A DNA stretch of 64,000 nt from assembly GCA_002794775.1 (NCBI GenBank), contig NBAY01000012.1, positions 253,001 to 317,000 of the forward strand, written 5' to 3'. This document shows, one piece after another, positions 47,836 through 62,630 of this stretch. The translations under genes and the position numbers were made by a program. Source of the stretch: Porodaedalea pini. Its lineage: Eukaryota; Basidiomycota; Agaricomycetes; Hymenochaetales; Hymenochaetaceae. The stretch's first letter is position 1. Each line of letters starts with the position of its first letter. The notes under the pieces were generated by a model, which saw only the letters and a list, made by a program, of their open reading frames with translations, was not told the DNA's origin and made no database searches.

Positions 47836-48944
47836 AAACCTAGGCTACAGCTGAAGAGTGTCTGAAGAGCACGGATACTAACATTTATGCCAAGTTTGAA
47901 GCACTTCTCGAAGCTTCCCGTAGGGCTACATATATATCGGCTGAAAGGCCGATCGCGTTCAAGAACGAGAAAGGTCTGAATGGGGAGAACGTGTGCGATC
48001 CGGGACTAAGTGAGAACCCCTATCCGACCTGGCAGAAGCTGGAGGAGATGGTCGAGAAGGGAAAGGTGAAGAATATCGGTCTTAGTAAGTGCGTATACAA
48101 TCTATACTTTTTAGATTTGTCCCATAAATTTTAAACGAATTACTGAAACATCGTTTCCAGCTTCAACACAAGACGGTGAATACACCAAAGTTCAATGGAA
48201 GGATGTGCTGTGACTCAAGACCGTAAAACAGGATTCAGAACCTCACAGCAATCCCGCTCAAGGTGAAACCCTCTGTTCTCCAAGTAGCTATAGAGCTCAA
48301 CTTTTGGAATCCGCAGCCTGAGCTGCTCAAGGTAAGCAGCATTTACTAGCTTTCTCTTTGTTTTAATTACCAAACGTTGCAAATTTTCTAAACAGTGTTC
48401 CGCAGTGGACGAAGGAGAATGACCTATTTGTTGAGGCATACACGTACTCGCCACTGTGTGGCAACAAGGAGGTCGGAGAGACGTTATGTGTGCCTCAGGT
48501 GCTTCATATTCAATTTCAATTCCCTTAGACCTTTTACCTGATGTTTTCTGTCGCATGCCTACTAGGTCAAGAAGATTGCGGATAAGCCCGGTATTACGCC
48601 TGCTCAAGTGGTGATATCTTTGCATATCCAGCGTGGCGTATGTCTTCGCTCTCCTTTCTCCTTTGCCTTTCTTCTATTCTTCTGTTTAACTGGCTGATAC
48701 GACTTACTCGCTAGACGGTTGTGCTCCCAAACACTGTCACGTCCTCACGCGTTGTGGAGAACCTGCAAGGTCCGTCTCTATCTCTGCACTTAACTGAGCA
48801 AAGTTATGTATAATGGTTTTAGTATCGGCCCTCCCTGACGATCTCTTCGCGGAACTCGAGTCGGCTGCGGCAGCACACGAGCCGAAGCGCGTCGTAAACC
48901 CGGGCAAGGAGTGCGGCCTTGATTTCGACATATTCAACGATTGA
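47836..48944 (+). pseudogene. Truncated aldo-keto reductase
   Basis: Only the C-terminal half of an aldo-keto reductase is readable, with all its introns: PTWQKLEEMVEKGKVKNIGL, SNFNTRR, IQNLTAIPLKVKPSVLQVAI, ELNFWNPQPELLK, WTKENDLFVEAYTYSPLCGN, PGITPAQVVISLHIQRGTVV, LPNTVTSSRVVENLQ and LPDDLFAELESAAAAHEPKR, ending at 48944. The N-terminal barrel strands with the catalytic Asp, Tyr and Lys are not found upstream. Where the His motif should be (LIHWP-type) the sequence reads SAERPIAFKNEKG. It is either a decayed gene or one with an unrecognised 5' half. It is not closely similar to the intact reductase at 29.7 kb. Confidence 0.6.
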
Positions 48945-49106
48945 GAGTGACTGAGTGGGTGATGCCAGGGCGATCTGTATGAATTTATCATGATTTGCAC
49001 GCAAATGTAATTTGTATTGTCGAGGAAAGAAACTTGCAGGAATTTGACTAGAAGGAAACAACGAGTCACACTAGCTATGAGAAATCGAGAGGAAAAGACA
49101 CAAGTA

Positions 49107-50655
49107 CTAAGCGAAATAGACAAGGTCGTTCTTCTTTTTGCTTTGTACTGAAGTCAAGAAGGTCACACTCAGCACCGCAGACTTTCAAGCCAGAATAGAG
49201 ATACTCACCCTCTGCAATACCGGAATGGAAGTGTTCGTGGTGGATGAAGGTGGCGCCCTCGCGAAGCGCGATCATGCCCGCCTCAACACAGACCGCCTTG
49301 AGCTGCGCGGCATTAAACTCGTCCGTACTGCGTGCGAGCTCCTCGAAGTTGACATTATCCTCGAGCGTCATCTTGCGTGAGTGGATCTCGAGGATGCGCG
49401 CCCGCGCGGACTCGTTCGGAAGGGGGAATTCAATCTTGCGGTCGAGACGCCCCGAGCGCAGGAGCGCAGGGTCAAGGATGTCGATTCGGTTCGTGGCGGC
49501 GATGACCTAGGAGGATGCAAGTCAGAAGAAAGTAGGGTGGTGGCAACGAGATAACGGACCTTGATACGGTCATCGCTGTTGAAGCCGTCAAGCTGATTGA
49601 GGAGCTCCAACATCGTTCGCTGCACTTCACGATCACCACTCTTCTCGGAGTCAAACCGCTTCGTCCCAATAGCATCCAACTCATCAATAAAGATTATTGC
49701 CGGCGACTTCTCCTTCGCCAGTTCGAAGGCGTCCCGAACGAGCTTCGCACCATCACCGATAAACATCTGCACGAGTGATGGGCCTGCAAGCTTCAAGAAG
49801 CACGCTTTGGTCTGTGCAGCGCACGCTCGAGCCATGAGTGTCTTGCCCGTCCCCGGCGGTCCGTACATGAGCACGCCTTTCGGCGGCTTGATCCCGATAG
49901 TTTTGAAGCGATCCGCCTGCTGCATCGGGAGCACTATCGACTCCGCGAGCTCCTCGATCTGCTTGTCGAGCCCTCCGATGTCCGTGTACGTCTCCGTTGG
50001 CCTCTCGTCGACCTCCATTGCCTTCACGCGCGAGTCGTACTCTGCTGGTAGAGCGTCGAGGATGAGGTAGGAATCCTTATTTACACCAATGAGGTCACCT
50101 GGCCTGAGCTTCTCGGCAGGGACGAGACCGATTAGCGGGAGAAAAACGGTCTGCCGGGTTGAAGTCTTAATGACAGCGCATTTCCCTTTGCGCATCGAGT
50201 CGAGGTCCTGGTTCGCGCCATCTTCTTCACCTTCCGGACCAATATCGAGAATCTGTACTATCTAATGAACAATTGAGTAGTATGCAGGAGTAAGTAAACG
50301 CACCTCCACAACGTTGCCCACAAGGTACGGCAAGACCTTGTTTTGCTTAATCTTCTCCTTGTTGTCCCGAATCTTCTCCTTCATGACATTCTGCTCGTGT
50401 TGCAATCTCAGCGTCTCCGAGCGCATAACCTAGATCTCCTATAAGCCCGCTATTCCATTCGAATATATAGACCACCGCGGAACACACCTTGATGTCATTC
50501 TCAATGAGGCGTATCCGTGAATTGATCTCGTCCGTGCTGAGGGCCATGATGTCCTCTGGGATGTCCTCCCAGGTCTCTTCCACTGGCTTCGTCTCTTCAG
50601 GCGTGGTATCCATCGCCACTAATTCAGAAGGCGCGTTTTTTTGTTCGTCAGACAT
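49107..50655 (-). CDS. RPT5: 26S proteasome regulatory subunit 6A (RPT5) ATPase
   Basis: One of six AAA ATPases in the base of the 19S proteasome cap, which unfolds substrates and opens the 20S gate. It starts [20 protein letters not shown] at 50655. A coiled coil follows ([20 protein letters not shown] across intron 1), then an OB domain ([20 protein letters not shown]), [18 protein letters not shown], Walker A GPPGTGKT, Walker [27 protein letters not shown] and [17 protein letters not shown]. The C-terminus is DLVYFA, an HbYX gate-opening motif as in Rpt5. At least five exons. It is divergent from the cyclin gene with 195 bp between starts. Confidence 0.95.
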
Positions 50656-50850
50656 GGTGGAAGCAAGAGTGTGTCTTTAGGTGGGAGAGCTGAGCGTAGT
50701 GAAGCGGACGCGCGTCGTCTAGTCCTGTGATGCGAATAAGTTGCCTGTCTCAGAACTCGATGATCGACGCAACAAGCTGCAAGTCCTTCTCAAGTCACTG
50801 TTCGTTACAGTCGTCGACGTGCTGGACGGTGAATAAAAAGAAAAACAAGT
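50656..50850. promoter_or_regulatory. Short bidirectional promoter region RPT5/cyclin
   Basis: Only 195 bp separate the two start codons, so core promoters and both 5' UTRs share it. I did not find a yeast-type proteasome control element (GGTGGCAAA) on either strand by eye. Confidence 0.5.
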
Positions 50851-52498
50851 ATGGATCTCGGACACTACTCTATTCCAATGCCGCAGTCACCCTCACAGCT
50901 GCCCGCATCGCACGTCAAATACCATCATCCGTATTTCTCGCCGACGGAGGTCGAGTTCCTCTCGGAGAAACAGCGGGGGAAACTCTCCGCGCCGCAAGAG
51001 CGCCTCCGCCAGCAGGCATGTGGGTTCATCGAGGCGGTCGGACTTAAAATCGGGTTGTGTGTACTGTTCACTATTAGATGTCCCTTATAACTGAGCTGAC
51101 AAGATAATTTATGTGTGCGGTGCGGCGTTCGATCAGCCCGAGGAAGACTATTGCGACTGCACAGAGCTTATACCACCGTTTTCACCTTTTTTTCCCTCGG
51201 AAGGACTTCAATTACTACGTACGTCTACTTCGCCTAGCATGCCCCTAGGCCGGGCTTGAAATGCTGAGATCTGCAATAGGACGTGACGATGGCGTGCCTC
51301 TATGTTTCAACGAAGATGCACGACACCCTCAAGAAACCACGCGATATTCTGATGGTATCGTACATTGTGCGCTTTCCAGAGCTCGCGGCACGCTCTAAGG
51401 CGATTGGGGGTGGAGTTGAGATCGATCCTGCAGTACGTCTCTAATTTCTGATTTCTAAATCGTACTCTTTCCGTTCTTCTTTAATTTAATTAATATATAT
51501 ATTTATACTAATATCAAGTATACGCCGCACAGACAGTTGAACAAGACCGCCAGCACCTTCTAGGGATCGAGCGTCTGGTACTCGAAACAGTTTGCTTCAA
51601 CTTCACCGTGCGCATGCCGTTCCCGTATGTGATCAAGATCGGGCGCGCCCTGCGCGCGTCGAAGGCGCTCACGCGTTTCGCATGGAGACTTGCTGTCGAT
51701 AGGTACGTTCGCGTCTCGTGTATGTTTCTCATATGCTGTTTCCTCAGCAGCTCATGGTGGAATATGTTGAGAACAGTAACCGAACGCTCGCACCGCTGCA
51801 GTACCCGCCGCACGTCGTCGCGCTAGCTTGCATCTACCTTGCCGCGCTGCTCTCGTCTTTCGAACAGCCACCAGAGCCAGGACCTCCCTCGGATGCCCTT
51901 TCTCCGTCCGAGCTCGTTGCCATTCTCGGGCAGGGCGGAGAGTGGGAGCTGACGTATAGGGCTTGCGTCGAGGATATGGAGGGTTCGTGCCATCTTTCTT
52001 TCTTCCTCCACACTGGAAAATGACATAACTTTGTTCTCTTTTTTTATGTTTCATGTAGAAATTTGCCATCATCTGCTTGATCTCCTCATCCACGCGGCAC
52101 AGAATCCATCAGCGGCGACTTCACCGAGCACGCCCTCTTCACCATCGCCGCACGCGTACGCCTCTCCACGCACTCCGCATCCCTCGCATCCATCCGCCCT
52201 GCTTCCCTCCCAGCATCAACAGACACAAGTCGCCCCGCCACCTGCGCCGTTTAAGCACGACACACTGATGCGCTTGAAAATCCATCTGCGCGAGACTGAG
52301 CATCCCCCACGACCGCGTGATGTTGGCCCTGAGTTGGGGTTGACTTCTGGCTTCGGCGGCGGTGGGGGTACTTGGGGAGCAGGAGGTGCAGACGATGTAT
52401 TAAGCCGAAGTGGCTCTGTGGACACTAACGGGCTTGGGAAGAACGAGGGAACGGTACGCTTTGTGTTTGGTCCGGAGAGGTTGGTAGGCTCTGTCTAG
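50851..52498 (+). CDS. Cyclin of a CTD kinase (CTK2/cyclin-K-like)
   Basis: Regulatory cyclin that likely partners a CTD kinase acting on RNA polymerase II. The start MDLGHYSIPMPQSPSQLPAS is at 50851. Splicing joins LKIG to PRKTIATAQSLYHRFHLF, FPRKDFNYY to DVTMACLYVSTKMHDTLKK, and so on, forming the first cyclin box with typical TAQ-LYHRFHLF and CLY-STK motifs. LGIERLVLETVCFNFTVRMP links to the second box (YPPHVVALACIYLAALLSSF). The tail is Pro/Ser-rich and ends FVFGPERLVGSV at 52498. Cyclin L or T are alternatives; the family of transcriptional cyclins is secure. Confidence 0.83.
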
Positions 52499-54191
52499 GT
52501 TTAGGTCTGGGTATATGCTTAGGAAGTCGCATGTCAATGATTTATTTGGGAGCTTTAAGCCCTGATATAGGGTTTGACTTTACGAAAGAGGAAAACCTTA
52601 GATATATGTACCATCTCTGGCGAAGTAAATTTGACCAACGACATTTGCGGAGTTTGAAGGTCTTAGTCACGTGCTCTTCGCGTCGCGTCAAGATCACACG
52701 TTTGCGTATGAGCGGTTTGTTCAAAAAAAGGTTGTCTGCCTTTGACTCGTCTCGCTGTCGCTCCGTTCTTGTCACCGCTCAGGACTCTATAATTCTGCTG
52801 CCATTGCATAAGTATGATACTCCCGAGTGGCTTCTTAGCTATCTAAGCTCAAGCTCTGGAAATGAATCTTCGCCGTCACGCTCTTCTAGCTGCTCTCCTG
52901 ATTAGTTCCCTTCGAGCTTCGAGCTTCGAGCTATTGAATATCTGTTGACTCGGTGAGTATCCTGCGATAAGGGATGCACGTTTTCGGTCATGGAAGGGGA
53001 CGAAGCGAGGAAGGTTAGGATGGTAAGTTTCTAGCTCCTGCACGGCGAGGTCTGTTGTTTGCGGTAGGTGATGAAGAATGTAGGGGGCGTTGCGCATGTT
53101 AGACTGGGCAGATCGGCTGGCGCTGTGTAGCCTGAATGCCGTCGGGGATATGTCCCAGACGCGGGAGTGGTACTTTTGTTATTCGTGTGAGTACTTTCGG
53201 TTTGGATGGTTCCATTGCATAACTAGGTGAGGGTAATGATTTCTTCTTTCACTCTGAAAGATATAGGATCTTGAATCGAACGAGATGCTCTCCAGGAATA
53301 TGAGGTAACATGTTGTTCACTGTGTTATTCAAAGCTCAGATCGGCGAGGCTGATCAGGAATGCTGTTGACTTTAAATTGACGATCGTCAGTGGGCTTGAG
53401 GGAATCGCGGTAGACATGGGTGCCTTCTTGCCTGGTATCAAGTTCTCGCATCCGTCCTGTTTGCGCACGCTGAGGCGCAGTAACTGAGTAAGTCTCGCTG
53501 AGATTCAGTGAGAACCCGGGCTACTTCACCCATGTGTTTTGCTTTAGGCTCCGTTTCGCTCGGAGTCAGAGTCGGAGTTGGGTTGAGAACTGAAACGAAA
53601 GCGGTGCTTCGGGAGGTCTGGCCGTCAGTGGGAGACTGGAGTGAGAATTGTGTTTGCATCCGCGCGCCGCGTCATGTCGGCTGCGTAACTAACATCAATA
53701 TTAGCCCTGTTCGCATGTCCATCTGATTGCGTGTGCTTCGTTACTTCCGATGTTTGGGTTTGTGATTTAGTAGATGATGAACATGCATCGTCAAAAAGAA
53801 AAGTGTGAACGTAGGTGCTCAATATTAATGTTGATGTTCGTGCCAGTCAAGCCTGTACTGATGTTGTTCATCTCTCTGACGCAGACTTGCTCACGTGCAC
53901 TTGTCGGAACGTTGCGGGCAGGGCGATGTGAGCGCCTCCAAGATACTGTACTGAGACCGCTGATCATGGCGTGGATGTCGGGATGAAGTGATTGAATTTG
54001 CGAAGGCGTGTTGTCGGCCGCACGGGATCCGATTCCGAGTGCCATCCAGAGCCCGGATCCGCGTAATGCCCACACAACCACGCATCGCCCGCGCCGAACC
54101 GTCTGTTCCCGGCCGCGCCATATAAAACGGCCTTTTCTTCGTCCTCATCCCAAACAAAAAACATATCAAACCCACAACCACCACTACTACG
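52499..54191. other. Intergenic region, no convincing gene
   Basis: About 1.7 kb. A plus-strand frame at 52531-52905 is open for 124 codons but has no recognisable domain. A TTCGAGC triplicate lies near 52915. The last 100 bp hold the promoter and 5' UTR of the secreted-protein gene, including a TATAAAA near 54121. Confidence 0.4.
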
Positions 54192-54893
54192 ATGCTGTCC
54201 TCTCTTTCCTCCCTCTTCGTCCTCATTGTCTCCCTCCTCCTGCCAATCGTCCTGTCCTCTCCCACCCCATTCGTGCCACCCGCTGCCCATGCACTCACGG
54301 AGCGCTACTACCCGCAGGGTACCATCTCCGCCCCGGCGAACGGAACCGTGATCATGCCCGGCGCATCGTTCGACTTTTTCTACCATCAGCGCGGCGACTA
54401 CTGTCTCTCGAGCATGAACTTCACCGTATGGCTCCTCACAAGTTCTCCTTCGAGTGTACTGGGGTTGATGGACGACGGAGAGGTCACTGGATGGTATTTC
54501 GGGAGATTCGCGTACTCAAGCGTCAGTGCGTACACTTTCCTATTTTGTTACTTGTTTAATTGAATAATTGGACGACTGACGAAATGGATTGGGACTTTGC
54601 ATAGGTAACGAGTTCCCGAAGAACCCTGCCCCGGCACAGCTCACGATGCCTGACTTTTCGAAGCCGATGGGTGGGTTCAGCTCAGGCGCGAATGCAAGCG
54701 ATGCGCCAATGTACCTTGCCGTCATGGAGGAGTGGAACTCGTGCGAGGTGCGTATGCGTGCTTAAACTATTTATCCATTTATTGGAGTTTCTCATTTTTC
54801 TTTTCTTTTCTGTAGCCGACAATAGGACACCAGTTCAGCCTCACGGCCAACTCCATCGTGTACAACGCCACGAATGCCTCTGCTTCCACTTGA
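54192..54893 (+). CDS. Small secreted protein, Agaricomycete family of unknown function
   Basis: Exons 54192-54525, 54605-54747 and 54816-54893 join to 184 residues. The N-terminus MLSSLSSLFVLIVSLLLPIV is a signal peptide. The mature part reads ISAPANGTVIMPGASFDFFY, LSSMNFTVWLLTSSP, GWYFGRFAYSS/VSNEFPKNP, APAQLTMPDFSKPMGGFSSG, YLAVMEEWNSCEPTIGHQFS and LTANSIVYNAT. I recall this pattern as a recurrent agaric secreted-protein family without an assigned function. There are several N-glycosylation sites (NGT, NFT, NAS, NAT). A TATAAAA lies about 70 bp upstream of the ATG. Confidence 0.75.
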
Positions 54894-55312
54894 ACTTGAC
54901 CTTCGACGGCGTGAACAAAGAAACGCGATGGACGCTGATGCGTCGGACACATCCATTTGGACTCTTGACTTTTTCTTGCCCTTTCTTATTCGCTTTTTCG
55001 TTACCTTCTAGTCGTCCCTAATTTTTGGACTGTTCCATGACATGACACGTTACCTTACGGACTTGACTTCTGTCGCTGTTTTTTCCTGTCTGTTTTTGTT
55101 TCTTATTGGACTTTCCTGCATGCACTGTAGACATTGTTTCCGACTGAGGACGTTTCTGCGCCTCTTCACGATGTAATCGTTTGGACATTAGTTGTAGTCA
55201 TTTTGTAATACAAGTTTGCTGTCTCACGCAGTGAGCCCGACGATTTGAGTCATCAGGGGTTGATCATCAGCGCGCAGTGGGCACGTCATATAAGAGCCCG
55301 CTACACTCGGCT
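54894..55312. other. Intergenic region
   Basis: About 420 bp with the 3' UTR of the secreted protein and the upstream region of the acyltransferase-like gene. No other feature was seen. Confidence 0.35.
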
Positions 55313-56927
55313 ATGATCCTCCACCATCCGCGATCCTCTCTCCCTTTCTTGACTTGCTTCGCACATAGAGGACATGACGTCGAACACTTTACCATTAGAC
55401 GAGTGGGTCTCATTTCCAGTAATTTTGAGTGCGGATTGTGTTTGACGGGTCCTAGGTTAGCACTCGGCGCGACGCGGTTCTTCCACCTGCTCGTCCCTGC
55501 GCTCGAGGACCGTATACCCATAACATGGAGGACCTTTCCGTACACCCTTATGTACCTTGGTCCGATGTTGTTCATGGCGTATCTTGCACGCAGGCCGGAC
55601 ACGCATCTCATCCGCATGCTTCTGCTTCCGTCTATCATCGCGGTGACGCTACATTCTTGCTTTGGGTATGTGTGGACTGGGAGAGAGAGAAATGTGTATA
55701 ATTGGGGCGAAGGTGTGTCCCGCGAAATTGTTTCCTTTCCTTCCTTCGGTTGTGCTGACTTGACTTGTGATGCGTAGCCCTGGCCGGTCTGGTGTCGATC
55801 GGGAAAGCGATCGACTACGCGCTCGTACCAAACGGACATTTCAAAGTCGGTGAGAAGCTCGCGGGCGACGAGCACACGCCTGCGATCAGCATGAAGGATT
55901 ACGACCCCAAGGACCCCTCTCACTCCGCCGCGAACGGCTCTGTCCCCGTAACAGGCCTTAACCGGCCGGGCTCGGGCTTCCTCCCGCTTTGGCTGCAGGA
56001 CGGACTCGAGCTAGTCTGCGCCATGCGCGGCGTCGGATGGGACTGGGGCGAGGGCGTGTATATCCCGGCGGAGCACAAGCCGCTCGCGCGCGTGCCGTTC
56101 CTCATCGCGACGCTCTCGTCCTTCGCGTACAGCTTCCTCGCGCTCGACCTCCTCGAGTCGTTCGTCAAGCTTGTTCCCGGCGTCGGGCTCCCAACCGGCG
56201 GGTCCATCTTCTTGTTCCGCCTCCCACCCGTGCAGCGATATGCGCTTAGCACGGCGATACATTTCGCGAGCGGGTTCGCGCTGCTCGCCGGGTTCCAGAT
56301 GGTGTATGACCTCGCGACGCTCTTTGGTGTGGGCCTGTTGGGGCACGACGCGACGAGTTGGCCGCCCGTGACGGACCGGCCGTGGGCGGCGGACTCGTTG
56401 CACGACTTTTGGGCGAAGCGGTGGCATCAGCTCTTGAGACAGACATTCCTCGTGTACGGCGGACGGCCCGCGCGTGCCCTTCTGGGAGAAGGCACGCTCG
56501 GGAAGGTGGGGATGGTGTTCGGCACGTTTGCGGCGTCGGCCGCGTACCATGAGCTTTCGAGCACCGCGATGGGCCATGGGATAGATTACCGTGTGATTGC
56601 GTTCTTTATGTTCCAGGGCACTTTGGTATTATTGGAGAGGGTTTGGCGTGTACTTACGGGGAAACGCGTTGGTGGCTGGCCTGGGCGCGTGTGGGTGTAT
56701 TTCGTCATTGGGGTGCTTGGGCAGCCTATGAGTGCGTTCTTCCTTCTTTCTTCGTTTTGGTCGGGGGTTTGCTAACTTGTGTTCTGTGTTTTGCAGTCGA
56801 CGCCTGGCACAAGAAGGGCCTCGCGGGCGGGATGATCATCCCACCCCTCATCAGCCCCACACGACGACTCCTCTTCCCGCTCATCTCCCGGCTTACAGGA
56901 CTTGACCTCGAGGTATACCCGTTATAA
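55313..56927 (+). CDS. Wax-synthase-like MBOAT acyltransferase
   Basis: Membrane enzyme related to fungal wax synthases and terpenoid acetyltransferases. The exon ending at 55712 reads ITWRTFPYTLMYLGPMLFMA and YVWTGRERNVYNWGE. It joins exon 2 at 55778 as ALAGLVSIGKAIDYALVPNG. Exon 2 includes GVGWDWGEGVYIPAEHKPLA, several hydrophobic helices, FWAKRWHQLLRQTFLVYGGR and the membrane His motif AASAAYHELSSTAMGHGID. The last exon reads IDAWHKKGLAGGMIIPPLIS and ends at 56927. The start is uncertain: ATG 55313 is in frame, but an alternative N-terminus (MTSNTLPLDEWVSFPVILSA at 55374) in another frame looks natural and would need an undetected intron. The acyl donor and acceptor are unknown. Confidence 0.75.
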
Positions 56928-57550
56928 TCATGATCATGAACGTGCTGTCCGAACACACTTTGAGTCCAGTACCTCCTCCCCTCTTGCACGTTTACGTCCT
57001 GACACGTCCTTACAAATCTTGTATATCTTGTATACTGTCCTAACATGCCCTCCCGCACCTACTAGAACCATACTAATCATGCATTGCACTAATGCTTTCT
57101 TGAATGTCACTAATTTTGTTAAAATCCCGAAGCCGTAGCATAATTTATAAATCTATAAATAGATTTCAAACCAGCCTGGTCCGGAACTGGAAGAGCGTCC
57201 CATTTGTGTGTCCATCCTGAAGATTGCTACTTGCTAAGTGCATGGGAGCTCTTGTGGTTGTGGAAGTCTGGAAGAGACGGACTGACCGGCCTGAAAATAC
57301 CCTTCATTGTGTGTGCAAGAGGGACAGTTTGATCAAGATCGTGGACGTCGACATGGGGGCCTACTCATAGTGCTGAACGAGTACATACCAACACGAGGGA
57401 ATATCGGTGTGTAAGATCAAGAAAAAGTAGAGTCGTGCGATTCTTTGAGGGACTCCTATAATTCATGTCGGAGCATAGTGTTCCGTTGGCGAACTTAGAC
57501 ACTCATTGTCCCCTAAGATAATATTGTTCTATGCAAACTTGAAGGTAAGC
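56928..57550. other. Intergenic region before tRNA-Pro
   Basis: About 620 bp, AT-rich around 57130-57170, with no recognised gene. Confidence 0.35.
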
Positions 57551-57656
57551 GGCCTAATGGTCTAGTCGTATGATACTCGCTTCGGGACAGTGCCTCTCCA
57601 GCCAGAACTGGCTGACTTCGTGCGAGTGGCCCCGGGTTCAATTCCCGGTTAGGCCC
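57551..57656 (+). tRNA. tRNA-Pro(CGG) with a 34-nt intron
   Basis: The acceptor stem GGCCTAA pairs fully with TTAGGCC, leaving discriminator C. The D arm reads TGGTCTAGTCGTATGATA. The anticodon stem CTCGC pairs with GCGAG around the loop TTCGGGT (anticodon CGG). The intron 57587-57620 sits after position 37, the standard site. The T arm is CCCGGGTTCAATTCCCGG-like. The mature length is 72 nt without CCA. Confidence 0.92.
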
Positions 57657-58331
57657 GCCCTTTTATTGCATGCCCTGTGTCTCTGTTTGTTGCCCTAATT
57701 TTTCTGAGGTCATAGCTATTTTTTCTCGAATTTTGGTGATTTATTTGAGTTGGATACACTGGAGAGAAGGTAGGAAGGCAGAAATTTGTATAGCCGACTT
57801 CTTTGGGAGTGTTAGTCTGGATTGAAATGTGTCTCCCGAGGTTCCATCTGGAAGCCTTGCTGACTGAAGATTATCTGAAGACCTTGAAGGCCTACCTTTT
57901 ATTCCCCCAGGTGTTGCTTTCTTTTTGAATTTATAGCATAGTATTGTACCATACAAGTTGCATTTGTGTCTTCTTCTTCCGTCGGAGCTGAGCTATTATC
58001 CCGTTCAGTATCAGAAGGAAAGGCTTCGAAATTGAACAAGTATTTGACCAGTGTCATGATCAGAAGTCTCGAGCAAGTAGGTAATTAATTTCAGTACTTT
58101 TCTGTGTGTATAAGTAGTTATTAAAGTTGCTAAAAGTGTACCACATTCTATTGCTCATCAATAGTGTGTTGTTGAATTTGAGTCTACTCAGGTGAAGCCT
58201 GAAACCTGTGGGCAAATATCCGCACCACTAGGGTTGCCTTTTTCGGCAAGTCGTGCGCTAACTCCGCGACGCGTCGCTCCGGCGTCTTCGACTCTTCCTC
58301 TCTCCATCTCCCGAGTCCCCTGAGCGCGTAG
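57657..58331. other. Intergenic region before PEX1
   Basis: About 675 bp. It begins with a T run just past the tRNA (TTTTATT at 57660), which may serve as the polymerase III terminator. The rest is AT-rich with no gene and includes the PEX1 promoter. Confidence 0.4.

Positions 58332-62630
<4,299 letters not shown>

Noticed and set aside
29708..48944. The two aldo-keto reductases as a recent duplication
   Set aside because: Their C-terminal halves differ widely in sequence and intron positions, so they belong to different subgroups.
52531..52905. 124-codon plus-strand frame after the cyclin gene
   Set aside because: No recognisable domain and it probably overlaps the cyclin 3' UTR.
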